Shown one piece after another: positions 1-8,603 of a DNA stretch of 28,920 nt; within the stretch, counting starts at the first letter, position 1; each line of letters begins with the position of its first letter. The DNA is taken from NCBI RefSeq assembly GCF_019402445.1, contig NZ_SRZM01000020.1:1-28920 (forward strand), given 5' to 3'. The DNA is from Brachyspira pilosicoli. Lineage in GTDB: Bacteria > Spirochaetota > Brachyspiria > Brachyspirales > Brachyspiraceae. A program made the position numbers and the translations under genes. Below the pieces are notes generated by a model. The model did no database searches. It saw only the letters and a program-made list of their open reading frames with translations, and was not told where the DNA came from.

Positions 1-176
1 CTAATATCCTAGGAATATATAAAAAGATAATACCAATATTTTTAGCTAAAAAATTGCAGTCTTTTTGGTTCTTTTGGCCATACACACAGGTACTTCCTTC
101 GGTCGCAAAAGAAGTGGGGGTCTTGCGTAAGCACACAGAGTGGTGGGCAAAGCCCAGTATCAAAAATAATATATAA
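1..176 (+). CDS. 3' end of an unidentified plus-strand gene (partial)
   Basis: A frame is open from the window edge (first full codon at 3) to a TAA at 174-176, with no internal stop over 57 codons. The first part reads NILGIYKKIIPIFLAKK and looks like an ordinary AT-rich coding tail. The last 40 or so codons run through a GC-rich block (47 of 87 bases at 71-157 are G or C) and read as tryptophan- and proline-containing sequence such as LPSVAKEVGVLRKHTEWWAK. The family is not recognisable. It may be a real C-terminus extended by an inserted repeat, or a chance frame through a repeat. It converges with the Smr gene, whose stop lies 46 bp further on. Confidence 0.35.
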   Translation, partial: NILGIYKKIIPIFLAKKLQSFWFFWPYTQVLPSVAKEVGVLRKHTEWWAKPSIKNNI

Positions 177-189
177 CTTTATTTTTTTA

Positions 190-231
190 GAAATTGTAAT
201 TGTTTAGATATATACTAATAATTACAAATTC
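190..231. other. AT-rich inverted repeat between convergent genes
   Basis: The arms 190-201 and 220-231 can pair over 12 positions with a single mismatch, around an 18-nt loop. The right arm overlaps the last codons of the Smr gene. There is no U-run after the hairpin on either strand, so it is at best a weak or unconventional end-of-transcript structure. No better terminator for the rho-Smr transcript was found inside the window. Confidence 0.3.
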
Positions 232-806
232 AAATAAATTAATTTAGCACCAGAGCCTCCTAATTCCCTCGGAGCATCTGAAACATATTTTATATAAGGC
301 TTTCCCTCTGTAGCAATATAATATTCAACTGCGTTTTTTAATACTGGTATTTTATTTTCGCTTCCAAACCCTTTTCCATGTATTATAAGTATTGGGCTTA
401 TTTTATTTTTTTTGCATTCGCCGATAAAATGCTTTACCTCAATTAAAGCCCTATCAGCTGTAAGACCATGCAAATCTATTCTTTCTTTTGGAACGGCATT
501 TTTTATTTTTGGCTTAAATTTGATATTATTTTTTGGAAGCTCTTTTTTTGAATGATTGCTGCAATCAAGGTTTTTAATAGCATTTAAAAATAAAAGTCTC
601 TCTTCTTCACTTACAGTATAATTATTAGTTATATTATCTTTATAGGTTTCTTTATATTCTTCATTTTTAGCTGAATGATTGAGAGTATTTTTATTTGATG
701 TTTCATTTTCTTTTTTTAGCACTTTATTTTCTTCATAATCTCTCGGAAAATATCCATGCTCTACAAAAAATTTAAATAGCCTCTCATCATCATATTTGTC
801 AGACAT
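222..806 (-). CDS. Smr-domain protein
   Basis: The 194-aa product has a C-terminal Smr domain (about residues 105-194) with the hallmark motifs DLHG (111-114), HGKG (143-146) and GGSGA (183-187). In MutS2 and stand-alone Smr proteins this fold carries a DNA or RNA nicking nuclease; the substrate here is unknown. The first 100 residues are lysine-, asparagine- and glutamate-rich with no recognised domain and are probably largely disordered. The gene starts 13 bp after the rho stop, and its only SD-like sequence (GAGG) abuts that stop, about 11 nt before the ATG. Expression from the rho transcript with some translational coupling is likely. It is distinct from full MutS2, since no ATPase part is present. 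Confidence 0.85.
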   Translation of the reverse strand: MSDKYDDERLFKFFVEHGYFPRDYEENKVLKKENETSNKNTLNHSAKNEEYKETYKDNITNNYTVSEEERLLFLNAIKNLDCSNHSKKELPKNNIKFKPKIKNAVPKERIDLHGLTADRALIEVKHFIGECKKNKISPILIIHGKGFGSENKIPVLKNAVEYYIATEGKPYIKYVSDAPRELGGSGAKLIYLNL

Positions 807-819
807 TGATACTAAAACC

Positions 820-2286
820 TCATGAGTTTAATAATTTTAAAAACTCAGAATTATCTTTAGTATTTTTCATTTTAGCTATCATCTTCTCAATAAAGTCGTA
901 TTCATCAATATTGATACCCTGACCCTGAACGCTTCTAACAAGATTCATCTTAGCAAGCTCTTCCTCATTAAGAAGTAAATCATCTCTTCTAGTAGAAGAA
1001 GAATCAATATCAATAGCAGGGAATATTCTTCTATTAGCAAACTTCCTCTCTAAATGAAGCTCCATATTACCAGTACCCTTAAACTCTTCGTAAATATAAT
1101 CGTCCATCTTACTTCCAGTATCAACTAAAGCAGAAGCGATTATTGTAAGAGAGCCGCCCTCTTCTATATTACGAGCAGCACCGAAGAATTTTTTAGGCTT
1201 ATGAAGTGCATTAGAATCAACTCCTCCTGTTAATACCTTACCGCTTGCAGGCACTACTAAGTTATAAGCCCTTGAAAGTCTTGTTATAGAATCTAATATA
1301 ATTACAACATCATGTTTATTTTCAACTAATCTCTTAGCCTTCTCTAATACCATCTCTGAAACTTGACAATGCTTCTCTGGAAGTTCATCAAAAGTAGAAG
1401 CAATAACTTCAGCCTCTGGAACTTGTCTTTTCATGTCAGTAACCTCTTCAGGACGCTCATCTATAAGAAGAATGAAAAGTTTGATATCAGGATAGTTTTT
1501 ACATATAGCATTAGCAATCTCTTGAAGCATCATAGTTTTACCAGCTTTAGGAGGTGCTACTATTAATCCCCTCTGACCTTTACCTATAGGAGATACTAAA
1601 TTTATAATACGAGTAGAAATTTTATTTGGAGCAAACTCTAAATTAATTCTTTCATTAGGAAATATTGGAGTAAGTTTATCAAATAAAGGTCTTCTATGCA
1701 AATTATCAGGTTTTTCGCCATTAACAGATTCTATTCTAAGTAAAGCAAAAAACTTTTCACCTGCATTATCTTTAGGAGGTCTTACTTCTCCGCTAATAAC
1801 ATCTCCTGTTCTAAGTCCAAAAAGTCTAATTTGTGCAGGAGAGATATATATGTCATCAGAACCTACTAAGTAATTTGTGTTTTTAGAACGTAAGAAACCA
1901 AATCCGTCTTGCAAAGTTTCTAATGTACCCTCTGCAACAACTTTACCTTCTAAATTAATATGAGATTTTACTATTAAATGCATTAATTCTTGTCTTCTTA
2001 AATTGCTATTAGTATCTTTCTTAATGCCATAATTTTCAGCAAAATCTATTAATTCGTCAAAAGTTAAAACACTTAATTGGCTAATATAAAGTACATCAAA
2101 AGGTCTTTGAATTTTATTAGCACTCTCTTCTTCTTTAGTATTATCTTCATCATTAGGAATTTCTTCTTTTTCTTCTTCTTGAGTCTTAGCAACTACCTTT
2201 CTAACGACTTTTCTTACCTTTCTTACTTTTTTCAAAGGCACAACATTTTCATCAGCAGAAAACTCTAAATTGTTATCTTCAGACAT
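820..2286 (-). CDS. rho: transcription termination factor Rho
   Basis: Hexameric RNA-dependent ATPase/helicase that releases RNA polymerase. The 488-aa protein has a basic N-terminal extension with repeated VRKV units (about 19-34), followed by an acidic stretch. After these come a Rho-N helical region (about 65-110), a cold-shock-like RNA-binding domain with DGFGFLRS (127-134), and a RecA-like motor. The motor carries the P-loop APPKAGKT (244-251) and the Walker B-type segment [10 protein letters not shown] (327-336). The conserved [19 protein letters not shown] segment is also present. It is longer than E. coli Rho (419 aa), mostly because of the N-terminal part. A strong SD, GGAGG, sits 6 nt before the ATG. 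It lies 132 bp downstream of rplQ, so it may be the distal gene of the ribosomal cluster or have its own promoter. Confidence 0.97.
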   Translation of the reverse strand: MSEDNNLEFSADENVVPLKKVRKVRKVVRKVVAKTQEEEKEEIPNDEDNTKEEESANKIQRPFDVLYISQLSVLTFDELIDFAENYGIKKDTNSNLRRQELMHLIVKSHINLEGKVVAEGTLETLQDGFGFLRSKNTNYLVGSDDIYISPAQIRLFGLRTGDVISGEVRPPKDNAGEKFFALLRIESVNGEKPDNLHRRPLFDKLTPIFPNERINLEFAPNKISTRIINLVSPIGKGQRGLIVAPPKAGKTMMLQEIANAICKNYPDIKLFILLIDERPEEVTDMKRQVPEAEVIASTFDELPEKHCQVSEMVLEKAKRLVENKHDVVIILDSITRLSRAYNLVVPASGKVLTGGVDSNALHKPKKFFGAARNIEEGGSLTIIASALVDTGSKMDDYIYEEFKGTGNMELHLERKFANRRIFPAIDIDSSSTRRDDLLLNEEELAKMNLVRSVQGQGINIDEYDFIEKMIAKMKNTKDNSEFLKLLNS

Positions 2287-2314
2287 AAGTAACCTCCATA
2301 AACCTTATATGTAA

Positions 2315-2338
2315 GTTATAGTCTATAAAAACTATAAC
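2315..2338 (-). other. perfect 8-bp hairpin in the rplQ-rho spacer
   Basis: The arms GTTATAGT and ACTATAAC (2315-2322 and 2331-2338) are exact reverse complements around an 8-nt loop. On the minus strand the hairpin lies 29 nt upstream of the rho ATG and is not followed by a U-run, so it does not look like a standard intrinsic terminator. It could be a leader structure for rho or an RNA processing site. The rest of the 132-bp spacer is AT-rich, and I saw no convincing -35/-10 pair in it. Confidence 0.35.
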
Positions 2339-2418
2339 CAACACATAAAATTTACTTTTGTTTATATATAATTAGATTAATAAACGATTATTATTTTAAA
2401 TTGTTATAAAATTATTTT

Positions 2419-2808
2419 TTATTTTGCTTCAGTTTTATTAGCAGATGAACTGTCAGAATCGCATAACATCACAATACACATATCAGCTCCATCACCAAAT
2501 CTTTTATATGATAAGATTTTTCTTACAAATCCACCATTTTTATTAGCATACTTAGGAGCAATATCTTTGAAAAGTTTAGCAAGTATTGCTTTATCTTTTA
2601 CATATTTAGAAACTAATCTTCTATTATGAACATTATCAACTTTAGCTCTATAAATTAACTTATCAGCTAACTGTTTTAAAGCTCTACCTTTCTCTTTAGT
2701 AGTTTCAATTTTCTCATATTTGAAAAGAGAAGTTATCATATTGTTAAACATAGCCTTTTTGTGGGCAGTAGTTTTATTAAATTTTTTAACAGTAACTCTA
2801 TGTCTCAT
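2419..2808 (-). CDS. rplQ: 50S ribosomal protein L17
   Basis: Large-subunit protein near the peptide exit region. The start MRHRVTVKKFNKTTAHKKAM is the classic L17 N-terminus, and the conserved segment ALKQLADKLIYRAK follows. At 129 aa it is slightly longer than the shortest bacterial L17 forms because of a serine-rich polar tail (DSDSSSANKTEAK). It follows rpoA by 18 bp, the usual last pair of the alpha operon. The ATG is preceded by AGGAT at normal spacing. It is the last ribosomal-protein gene of the cluster. Confidence 0.97.
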   Translation of the reverse strand: MRHRVTVKKFNKTTAHKKAMFNNMITSLFKYEKIETTKEKGRALKQLADKLIYRAKVDNVHNRRLVSKYVKDKAILAKLFKDIAPKYANKNGGFVRKILSYKRFGDGADMCIVMLCDSDSSSANKTEAK

Positions 2809-2826
2809 ACATTATCCTTAATTTTA

Positions 2827-3804
2827 TTAGCCTCTCATACCAAGATGAGCATTATATTCTGCAAGCTTTTCTTTAATCTCTTCTATAATCATTTCGTTAG
2901 CACCGATTAATCTTAACAAATCAGCATCAGTTTTAAGAGCAACTTTATCTAAAGTTTTAAGATCAGAAGATATTAAGAAATTAGCAGTTCTAACAGAAAA
3001 CTCAACTTCTTCAACATGTTTATCTTTTAAAGAATCAAGTACAGAATCTTTAGGAGTTTCTTCTATTTTTTCATCATCACCATTAGCCTCTTCAGGAAGC
3101 ATAAAAGGAGTGAGATTATCTCTAAGTAATTTAGCTGCCCAAGATAAAGCTTTTTCAGGGGCAATATTACCTTTAGTTTCTATTTCTAAAGTAAGCTTAC
3201 CATAATAATTTATACGCTGACCCACTCTAACATCATCAACAGCAAATTTTACACTTACTATAGGAGAATATATAGCATCTATAGCTATAGCATTCACATC
3301 TTCAAGCAACTCCATATTCACTTCAGCAGGCACATAATTATAACCTGATTCTATCTGAACATCCATTTCAAAAGTATAACCTTCAGCTATAGTAGCAATA
3401 TGATGTTCTGGATTAAATACAGATACATCAGCATCAGCTTGAGCAAAATCACCAGCAGTAACTGTACAAGGACCTTCTTTTTTAATATGTATAGTTTTAG
3501 CATCAACATTTTCAGGAAGAGCTACTACAACATTTTTAAGATGCATAATCATCACTATTGTGTCTTCTTTCATACCAGGAACATTTTCAAATTCATTAGT
3601 AACGCCATCTATTTTGATAGCAGTGATAGCATATCCAGGTATAGATGATAATAATACTCTTCTTAGAGCATTTCCAATAGTAGTGGCATATCCTCTCTCA
3701 AAAGGCTGTGCTACAAATTTACCATAATTAGGAGTTAAATCTCTAGCTTCAAATGTAACTCTATGCGGATGTCTAATAGATTCTAATATTTCTTTTAATG
3801 CCAT
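2827..3804 (-). CDS. rpoA: DNA-directed RNA polymerase subunit alpha
   Basis: Alpha dimerises to nucleate core RNA polymerase assembly. The N-terminal domain shows the typical FERGYATTIGNALRRVLLSS segment. An acidic linker (about 240-265 of the 325-aa form) leads to a C-terminal domain with the DNA-contacting SVRTAN motif (Arg272, Asn275). I chose the ATG at 3804. An in-frame TTG at 3825 would add seven residues, but the AAGGGG that best serves as SD lies inside that extension, and alpha proteins commonly begin close to this MALKEIL. The second DNA-contact helix lacks the usual G-x-K-S residues (see findings). It sits 30 bp downstream of rpsD. Confidence 0.96.
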   Translation of the reverse strand: MALKEILESIRHPHRVTFEARDLTPNYGKFVAQPFERGYATTIGNALRRVLLSSIPGYAITAIKIDGVTNEFENVPGMKEDTIVMIMHLKNVVVALPENVDAKTIHIKKEGPCTVTAGDFAQADADVSVFNPEHHIATIAEGYTFEMDVQIESGYNYVPAEVNMELLEDVNAIAIDAIYSPIVSVKFAVDDVRVGQRINYYGKLTLEIETKGNIAPEKALSWAAKLLRDNLTPFMLPEEANGDDEKIEETPKDSVLDSLKDKHVEEVEFSVRTANFLISSDLKTLDKVALKTDADLLRLIGANEMIIEEIKEKLAEYNAHLGMRG

Positions 3805-3834
3805 TCTTTCAATACCCCTTATCAAAGAGTTCCA

Positions 3835-4461
3835 TTACTTAGAATAATACTCAATAATGAGTTGTTCATTAATAGGATACTCTATATGTTCTCTTATTGG
3901 CAATGTTACTATTTCACCTTGTTTAGCAGATAAATCTAAACTTAACCAAGCAGGAACATACTCACTTTTTAAACCATCAAGCAATTCTTTTACTTGAGCA
4001 ATAGAATTTCCTCTCTGAGAGAAAGAAACTTTATCTCCAACTTTCATACTATAAGAAGGTACAGACATAGTTTTTCCATTAACATTAATGAAACCATGTT
4101 GTACAAATTGTCTAGCCTGAGCTCTGCTTTTAGCAAGACCAAGTCTATAAACAACATTATCAAGACGAAGCTCTAATAATCTAAGTAAGTTTTCACCAGT
4201 AACACCTGCTACACGGTTAGCTTCATGATAATAATTTCTGAATTGTTTTTCTAATATTCCATAAATACGTTTAACTTTTTGTTTTTCTCTCATCTGAATA
4301 CCGTATTCTGATAATTGTTTCATTTTACGGTTAGTAGGACCTGGAACTTCTCTCTTTTTTGTTATAGCACATTTAGCCGTAAGACATCTCTCGCCTTTAA
4401 GCATAAGTTTCATTTTTTCACGACGGCATAATCTGCAACTTGCATCTCTATATCTAGCCAT
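3835..4461 (-). CDS. rpsD: 30S ribosomal protein S4 (zinc-binding form)
   Basis: Primary 16S rRNA binder that starts 30S body assembly, and in many bacteria a repressor of its own operon. The 208-aa protein has four N-terminal cysteines (9, 12, 26 and 31) arranged as in zinc-binding S4. An S4 RNA-binding domain follows at about 99-160, including LRLDNVVYRLGLAKSRAQAR. The length is normal. It lies between rpsK (21 bp) and rpoA, the standard alpha-operon order. No obvious S4-type leader pseudoknot was recognised. Confidence 0.97.
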   Translation of the reverse strand: MARYRDASCRLCRREKMKLMLKGERCLTAKCAITKKREVPGPTNRKMKQLSEYGIQMREKQKVKRIYGILEKQFRNYYHEANRVAGVTGENLLRLLELRLDNVVYRLGLAKSRAQARQFVQHGFINVNGKTMSVPSYSMKVGDKVSFSQRGNSIAQVKELLDGLKSEYVPAWLSLDLSAKQGEIVTLPIREHIEYPINEQLIIEYYSK

Positions 4462-4482
4462 AATTATTTATCTCCCAATTAA

Positions 4483-4893
4483 TTATATTCTTCTTCTTTT
4501 TTGAGGACGGCAACCATTATGAGGCATTGGTGTAACATCCTTAATAAGTTTTACTTTTAATCCTGCAGCTTCTACAGCTCTGATTGAGCTTTCTCTACCC
4601 ATACCAGGACCTTTTACATAAACTTCAACTTCTCTTACACCCATCTCATAAGCTTTTTTAGATGCCTTCTCACTAGCAACCTGTGCAGCAAATGGAGTAG
4701 ATTTTTTACTACTTTTATATTCTCCATCTAAGCCAGCACTAGCCCAAGATAAAGTATCACCGTTTCTATCAGTGATAGTAACTATTGTATTATTAAAGCT
4801 AGCTTTTATATGCACTATACCAAAAGCTTCTACTTTTCTATCTTTTTTTATTTTTTTATCTTTTAGTGTTTTTTTACCTTTTTGAGTAGCCAC
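4483..4893 (-). CDS. rpsK: 30S ribosomal protein S11
   Basis: Platform protein near the 3' end of 16S rRNA and the E site. The 136-aa product has a lysine-rich N-terminus, the conserved [17 protein letters not shown] segment, and the diagnostic C-terminus [18 protein letters not shown]. The start codon is GTG (4891-4893), backed by a strong GGGGGAG four bases upstream; no in-frame ATG fits better. It is 22 bp after rpsM and 21 bp before rpsD. Confidence 0.96.
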   Translation of the reverse strand: MATQKGKKTLKDKKIKKDRKVEAFGIVHIKASFNNTIVTITDRNGDTLSWASAGLDGEYKSSKKSTPFAAQVASEKASKKAYEMGVREVEVYVKGPGMGRESSIRAVEAAGLKVKLIKDVTPMPHNGCRPQKRRRI

Positions 4894-4915
4894 TATTCTC
4901 CCCCATTAGTTATTT

Positions 4916-5305
4916 TTACTTCTTACCTGGTGCTTTTTTCTTACCAGCTATAGCTTTTCTAGCTCCGCCGCCTCTAGCGTTACGAGAGTTAGTTCTTGTT
5001 CTTTGTCCGCGTACTGGAAGTCTTTTTATATGACGCATTCCGCGATATGAGTGAATATCTTTTAAACGTTTAATATTATTAAAAAGCTCTGTACGCAAAT
5101 CTCCTTCCACTTTAGTTGTGGCTTCTATTGCATCTCTTAAAGCTGTAATTTGAGCATCTGTAAGGTCTTTAGCTTTAATAGAATAATCTATATTAGCCTT
5201 ATCACAAATTACATGTGCTAAAGTACGTCCTATACCATATATATCTGTTAGGGCGATTTCTATTCTTTTATTATTTCTTATTTCAACACCCATTAAACGT
5301 GCCAT
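4916..5305 (-). CDS. rpsM: 30S ribosomal protein S13
   Basis: Small-subunit head protein that contacts the P-site tRNA and the inter-subunit bridge to L5. The product starts MARLMGVEIRNNKRIEIALT and carries the helix-two-turn-helix segment TDIYGIGRTLAHVIC. It ends with the basic tail that includes HIKRLPVRGQRTRTNSRNAR. Its 129 aa is slightly longer than E. coli S13 because of a lysine-rich end. It follows rpmJ with a 22-bp gap containing GGAGA as SD. Confidence 0.97.
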   Translation of the reverse strand: MARLMGVEIRNNKRIEIALTDIYGIGRTLAHVICDKANIDYSIKAKDLTDAQITALRDAIEATTKVEGDLRTELFNNIKRLKDIHSYRGMRHIKRLPVRGQRTRTNSRNARGGGARKAIAGKKKAPGKK

Positions 5306-5327
5306 ACTAATTATCTCCTTAAATTAA

Positions 5328-5444
5328 TTACTTCTGTTTTTGTTTATGTCTTGGGTTTTTCTTACATATGACTCTAACTACGCCTTTTCTTCTTACTATT
5401 TGACAGTCATTGCAGCGTTTTTTTACCGAACTTTTTACTTTCAT
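5328..5444 (-). CDS. rpmJ: 50S ribosomal protein L36 (zinc-binding form)
   Basis: A 38-aa frame read directly from the minus strand. It begins [20 protein letters not shown] and ends NPRHKQKQK. Cys11, Cys14, Cys27 and His33 form the zinc ribbon of C+ type L36. Its position between infA and rpsM is the usual one. The common form of the protein is 37-38 aa, so it is complete. The ATG is at 5442-5444, 20 bp after infA. Confidence 0.95.
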   Translation of the reverse strand: MKVKSSVKKRCNDCQIVRRKGVVRVICKKNPRHKQKQK

Positions 5445-5464
5445 ATTAAATGTTCTCCATTATT

Positions 5465-5683
5465 TTACTTATAACGATAAATTATTCTACCCTTTGTTAA
5501 ATCATAGGGCGACATTTCTATAGTTACCTTATCCCCAGGAAGTATACGAATAAAGTTCATACGCATCTTTCCAGAAATATGTGCCAATATCTTATGACCA
5601 TTCTCTAACTCTACTCTAAAAGTAGCATTAGGAAGAGGCTCTACTACTGTACCTTCTACCTCTATATTTTCTTTCTCTGCCAT
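5465..5683 (-). CDS. infA: translation initiation factor IF-1
   Basis: IF-1 occupies the ribosomal A site during initiation. The 72-aa protein is a single S1/OB-fold domain with the conserved segments [20 protein letters not shown] and [12 protein letters not shown]. Length and sequence are typical. It begins 5 bp after the secY stop, so translation is probably coupled. adk and map, which many bacteria carry between secY and infA, are missing here. Confidence 0.97.
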   Translation of the reverse strand: MAEKENIEVEGTVVEPLPNATFRVELENGHKILAHISGKMRMNFIRILPGDKVTIEMSPYDLTKGRIIYRYK

Positions 5684-5688
5684 ATTAA

Positions 5689-7029
5689 TTACCTTCTCAC
5701 CTTAGACTTCTTCAATATACCATCATAGTTATGCATCTGCAAGTAAGACTCTATTTGTTTTAATAATTCAACAGCAACACTTACACTAATCATTACAGAT
5801 GTACCACCCATCAAATAAACCAAAGAATTGTTAGTTCCTTTGAAAGGAGCAAATACAGGAATCTTAGACATTAAATCTGGGAACACAGCAATAGCAGCCA
5901 AGAATAATGAACCACCTATTGTTATTCTGCTTAATACCGTTTTAAGATATTCAGCAGTTTGTGTACCAGGTCTGTAACCAGGGATAAATCCGCCTTGTTT
6001 TTTAAGATTCTCTGCTATATCATCTGGATTAAATTGTACAGATGTATAAACATAGGCAAACATAATAACCAAAAGACAATAAAGAATTATATAAGCCCAG
6101 CTTCCATAAGAGAAAAATCTAAGCAAAGCGTCCAACCATCTCCATTGAACACCTCTTGTTAAACTAGCAATCTGTGCTGGAATAGCCATCAAAGCAGATG
6201 CGAATATTATAGGTATAACACCAGATGGGTTAATCTTGAAAGGTATATGAGTTGATTGTGCACCAAAAACCTTTCTTCCTACAACTCTCTTAGCATATTG
6301 AACAGGTATTCTTCTCTGTCCGCTCTCTTCATAAACTACACAGAATATTACTATAGCAAATATTATAAAGAAAAGAACTATTACCAATGAGTTTAAGTAA
6401 TCAGTATCTTTTTTCTGTATAACATCATAGAATCCTGCAGGAATACGAGCAACAATACCAGCGAAAATTATTACAGATATACCATTACCAAGGCCGCGTT
6501 CTGTAATTTGGTCACCTAGCCACATTAAGAACATGGTACCAGTAGTAGCTGTAATCACTACGAGAAGTATAAAACCTAAACCAGGTCTCATAAATATCAT
6601 AGCACCTTCATTTATACTTTGAATCCAGCTAGCCATAGCTGCAGATTGAACCACACAAAGACCAAGTGTTAGATATCTAACATATTGGTTAATTTTTTTA
6701 CGACCACTTTCACCTTCTTTTTGCATTCTCTCAAGTGCTGGTATAACAACACCTAAAAGCTGCATGATGATAGAAGCGGATATATAAGGCATAATTCCAA
6801 GTGCTAATATAGAAAATCTAAACAAAGCACCGCCAGAAAATAAATCCATAATAGTTAAAAGACCGCCGCCACCTTGAGCTGATGATAAAAAGCCCAAAAG
6901 AGCAGTTGGGTCTATACCTGGAGTTGGAATATGACTGCCTATTCTATATACCAAAATAGCAAGAACTGTAAACAGTATCCTGCTTCTTAATTCTGGTACT
7001 CTAAATATATTAGTTAATGACTTAAACAT
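5689..7029 (-). CDS. secY: preprotein translocase channel subunit SecY
   Basis: Central membrane channel of the Sec translocon. The 446-aa protein has about ten hydrophobic segments. Recognisable signatures are [12 protein letters not shown] after the first helix, the cytoplasmic segment [20 protein letters not shown], and the loop segment [10 protein letters not shown], which contributes to ribosome and SecA contacts. The arginine-rich start ([10 protein letters not shown]) and the length are normal. It lies 12 bp downstream of rplO and 5 bp upstream of infA, the classic spc-operon position. secE is not in this window. Confidence 0.97.
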   Translation of the reverse strand: MFKSLTNIFRVPELRSRILFTVLAILVYRIGSHIPTPGIDPTALLGFLSSAQGGGGLLTIMDLFSGGALFRFSILALGIMPYISASIIMQLLGVVIPALERMQKEGESGRKKINQYVRYLTLGLCVVQSAAMASWIQSINEGAMIFMRPGLGFILLVVITATTGTMFLMWLGDQITERGLGNGISVIIFAGIVARIPAGFYDVIQKKDTDYLNSLVIVLFFIIFAIVIFCVVYEESGQRRIPVQYAKRVVGRKVFGAQSTHIPFKINPSGVIPIIFASALMAIPAQIASLTRGVQWRWLDALLRFFSYGSWAYIILYCLLVIMFAYVYTSVQFNPDDIAENLKKQGGFIPGYRPGTQTAEYLKTVLSRITIGGSLFLAAIAVFPDLMSKIPVFAPFKGTNNSLVYLMGGTSVMISVSVAVELLKQIESYLQMHNYDGILKKSKVRR

Positions 7030-7041
7030 TTATAAACAACC

Positions 7042-7521
7042 TTACTTCTTTTCTCTAATATATTTTTTACGTTCATGTATTATAACTTTACCGCCAGATT
7101 TTTCAATCTTTTCTATAGCTTTTTTGCTAGCAAGATCAACGGTAATAGTAATAGCACTTTTTACTTCACCCATAGAAAGAAGTTTTATATAATCTTTAGT
7201 AGAAGATAAATAACCTAATTTAACTAAAGCCTCTCTAGATATCTCAGTAGCACCTAATGAATCTAAGTCTCCAACATTGATAACATCTACAGACTTTTTG
7301 AAAGCAGCATTAGTGAAACCACTTTTAGGAATTCTTCTATGTAAAGGCATCTGTCCGCCTTCAAAACCAGCTCTTCTGCTGTAACCTGCACGAGACTGAG
7401 CACCTTTATCACCTCTTCCTGCAGTACAACCCCAACCAGAACCTTGTCCGCGTCCTACTCTATGACGATTTTTGCTTGATCCTTTTGGAGCTCTTAATAT
7501 TTTTGTATTTTCCTGTGCCAT
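7042..7521 (-). CDS. rplO: 50S ribosomal protein L15
   Basis: Late-assembling 23S rRNA-binding protein. The N-terminal third is glycine- and arginine-rich (RVGRGQGSGWGCTAGRGDKG) and is followed by GFEGGQMPLHRRIPKSGF, both diagnostic. The 159 aa is at the upper end of the usual range. It follows rpmD by 10 bp and precedes secY by 12 bp, as in most spc operons. Confidence 0.97.
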   Translation of the reverse strand: MAQENTKILRAPKGSSKNRHRVGRGQGSGWGCTAGRGDKGAQSRAGYSRRAGFEGGQMPLHRRIPKSGFTNAAFKKSVDVINVGDLDSLGATEISREALVKLGYLSSTKDYIKLLSMGEVKSAITITVDLASKKAIEKIEKSGGKVIIHERKKYIREKK

Positions 7522-7531
7522 TCTCTAGCCC

Positions 7532-7711
7532 TCACTTATACTCTACTTTTAAAAGATGTGATATTTTATTAATCATTCCATTTATTTGAGGAGTTGCTTC
7601 GTGTTCTACAACTCTTCTGCTTTTCTTGAAACCTAAAGCTACAACAGTATCTCTTTGAGACTTTTCATAGCCTATAGGAGATTTAACTAATGTTATTACA
7701 ACTTTAGCCAT
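7532..7711 (-). CDS. rpmD: 50S ribosomal protein L30
   Basis: A 59-aa frame read directly from the minus strand. It begins [20 protein letters not shown] and includes [15 protein letters not shown], matching the small bacterial L30 fold. It lies between rpsE and rplO as expected. The ATG overlaps the rpsE stop by one base (TAATG), so it is probably translated by reinitiation or coupling. It stops with TGA at 7532-7534. Confidence 0.94.
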   Translation of the reverse strand: MAKVVITLVKSPIGYEKSQRDTVVALGFKKSRRVVEHEATPQINGMINKISHLLKVEYK

Positions 7712-8223
7712 TATTCAGCCCTCCCATAAATCTGGTCAACACTAATTCCTCTTTTATTAGCCATATCTTGAACAGTTTGTAAAGATTTTAAACCTTCAAA
7801 AGTAGCTTTAGCTAAGTTCATAGAATTGTTATTACCTAAAGATTTTGAAAGAATATTTTTTACACCTGCTAATTCTAATACAGCACGTGCAGGACCGCCT
7901 GATATTACACCTGTACCTTTAGAAGCTGGTTTCATTATTATTCTGCTGCTTCTAAATACACCAACTGTATTATGAGGAATAGTTTCACCTTTAAGGTTAA
8001 CTTCTATCATATTCTTTTTAGCCTGTTCTATAGCTTTTCTTATAGCATCAGGTACTTCATTAGCTTTACCGTAACCTAAACCAACATGTCCGTTCTTATC
8101 ACCTAAAACCATTAAAGCTGCAAATCTAAAACGTCTTCCACCTTTCATAACTTTAGCTACTCTGTTTAAAGTTATTAGACGCTCTTCAAACATACTTTTT
8201 TCTTCGTTATTATCGTGTGCCAA
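7711..8223 (-). CDS. rpsE: 30S ribosomal protein S5
   Basis: Fidelity and spectinomycin-related protein of the 30S body. The 170-aa product has the S5 double-stranded-RNA-binding domain ([20 protein letters not shown]) and the C-terminal S5 fold. The start is TTG at 8221-8223. AAGGAG lies seven bases upstream, whereas the first internal ATG (8193, MFEERL) has only an A-rich upstream region. The SD therefore decides for TTG. It follows rplR by 11 bp and shares one base with rpmD. Confidence 0.95.
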   Translation of the reverse strand: MAHDNNEEKSMFEERLITLNRVAKVMKGGRRFRFAALMVLGDKNGHVGLGYGKANEVPDAIRKAIEQAKKNMIEVNLKGETIPHNTVGVFRSSRIIMKPASKGTGVISGGPARAVLELAGVKNILSKSLGNNNSMNLAKATFEGLKSLQTVQDMANKRGISVDQIYGRAE

Positions 8224-8234
8224 GGTTATACTCC

Positions 8235-8591
8235 TTAAAATTTCAATCCTGCTTCACGAGCACCGTCAGCTAAGGATTTTATTTTTCCATGATATATATA
8301 GCCGTTTCTATCAAACACTACTTCACTAATATTTTTTTCTTTTGCTCTAGTAGCTAATACTTTACCTATCTCTTTAGCTATATCTACATTTTTACCGCTT
8401 TTTAAATCTTTCTCTTGAGAAGATGCTGATACTAAAGTTAATCCTTTACTATCATCTATTATTTGAGCAGATACATATTTAAGACTTTTATAAACTGTAA
8501 GTCTAGGACGCTTTGAACTTCCTTCTATTTTTATACGTATACTTCTCTTTCTTCTTTCACGTTGAGCTTTAATTTTTTCTCTTAAACTCAT
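8235..8591 (-). CDS. rplR: 50S ribosomal protein L18
   Basis: Binds 5S rRNA together with L5. The 118-aa protein has a very basic N-terminus ([19 protein letters not shown]) and the core [20 protein letters not shown]. It ends in the conserved [20 protein letters not shown] followed by EAGLKF. Length is typical. It lies 12 bp after rplF and 11 bp before rpsE. Confidence 0.96.
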   Translation of the reverse strand: MSLREKIKAQRERRKRSIRIKIEGSSKRPRLTVYKSLKYVSAQIIDDSKGLTLVSASSQEKDLKSGKNVDIAKEIGKVLATRAKEKNISEVVFDRNGYIYHGKIKSLADGAREAGLKF

Positions 8592-8603
8592 ATAGCTTAC
8601 CCC

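Noticed and set aside
2315..2338. Intrinsic terminator for the alpha operon
   Set aside because: The hairpin is perfect but has no U-run after it on the minus strand, so it is listed only as a hairpin.
3805..3825. Seven-residue N-terminal extension of rpoA from a TTG
   Set aside because: The best SD lies inside the extension and the ATG at 3804 gives the usual alpha N-terminus.
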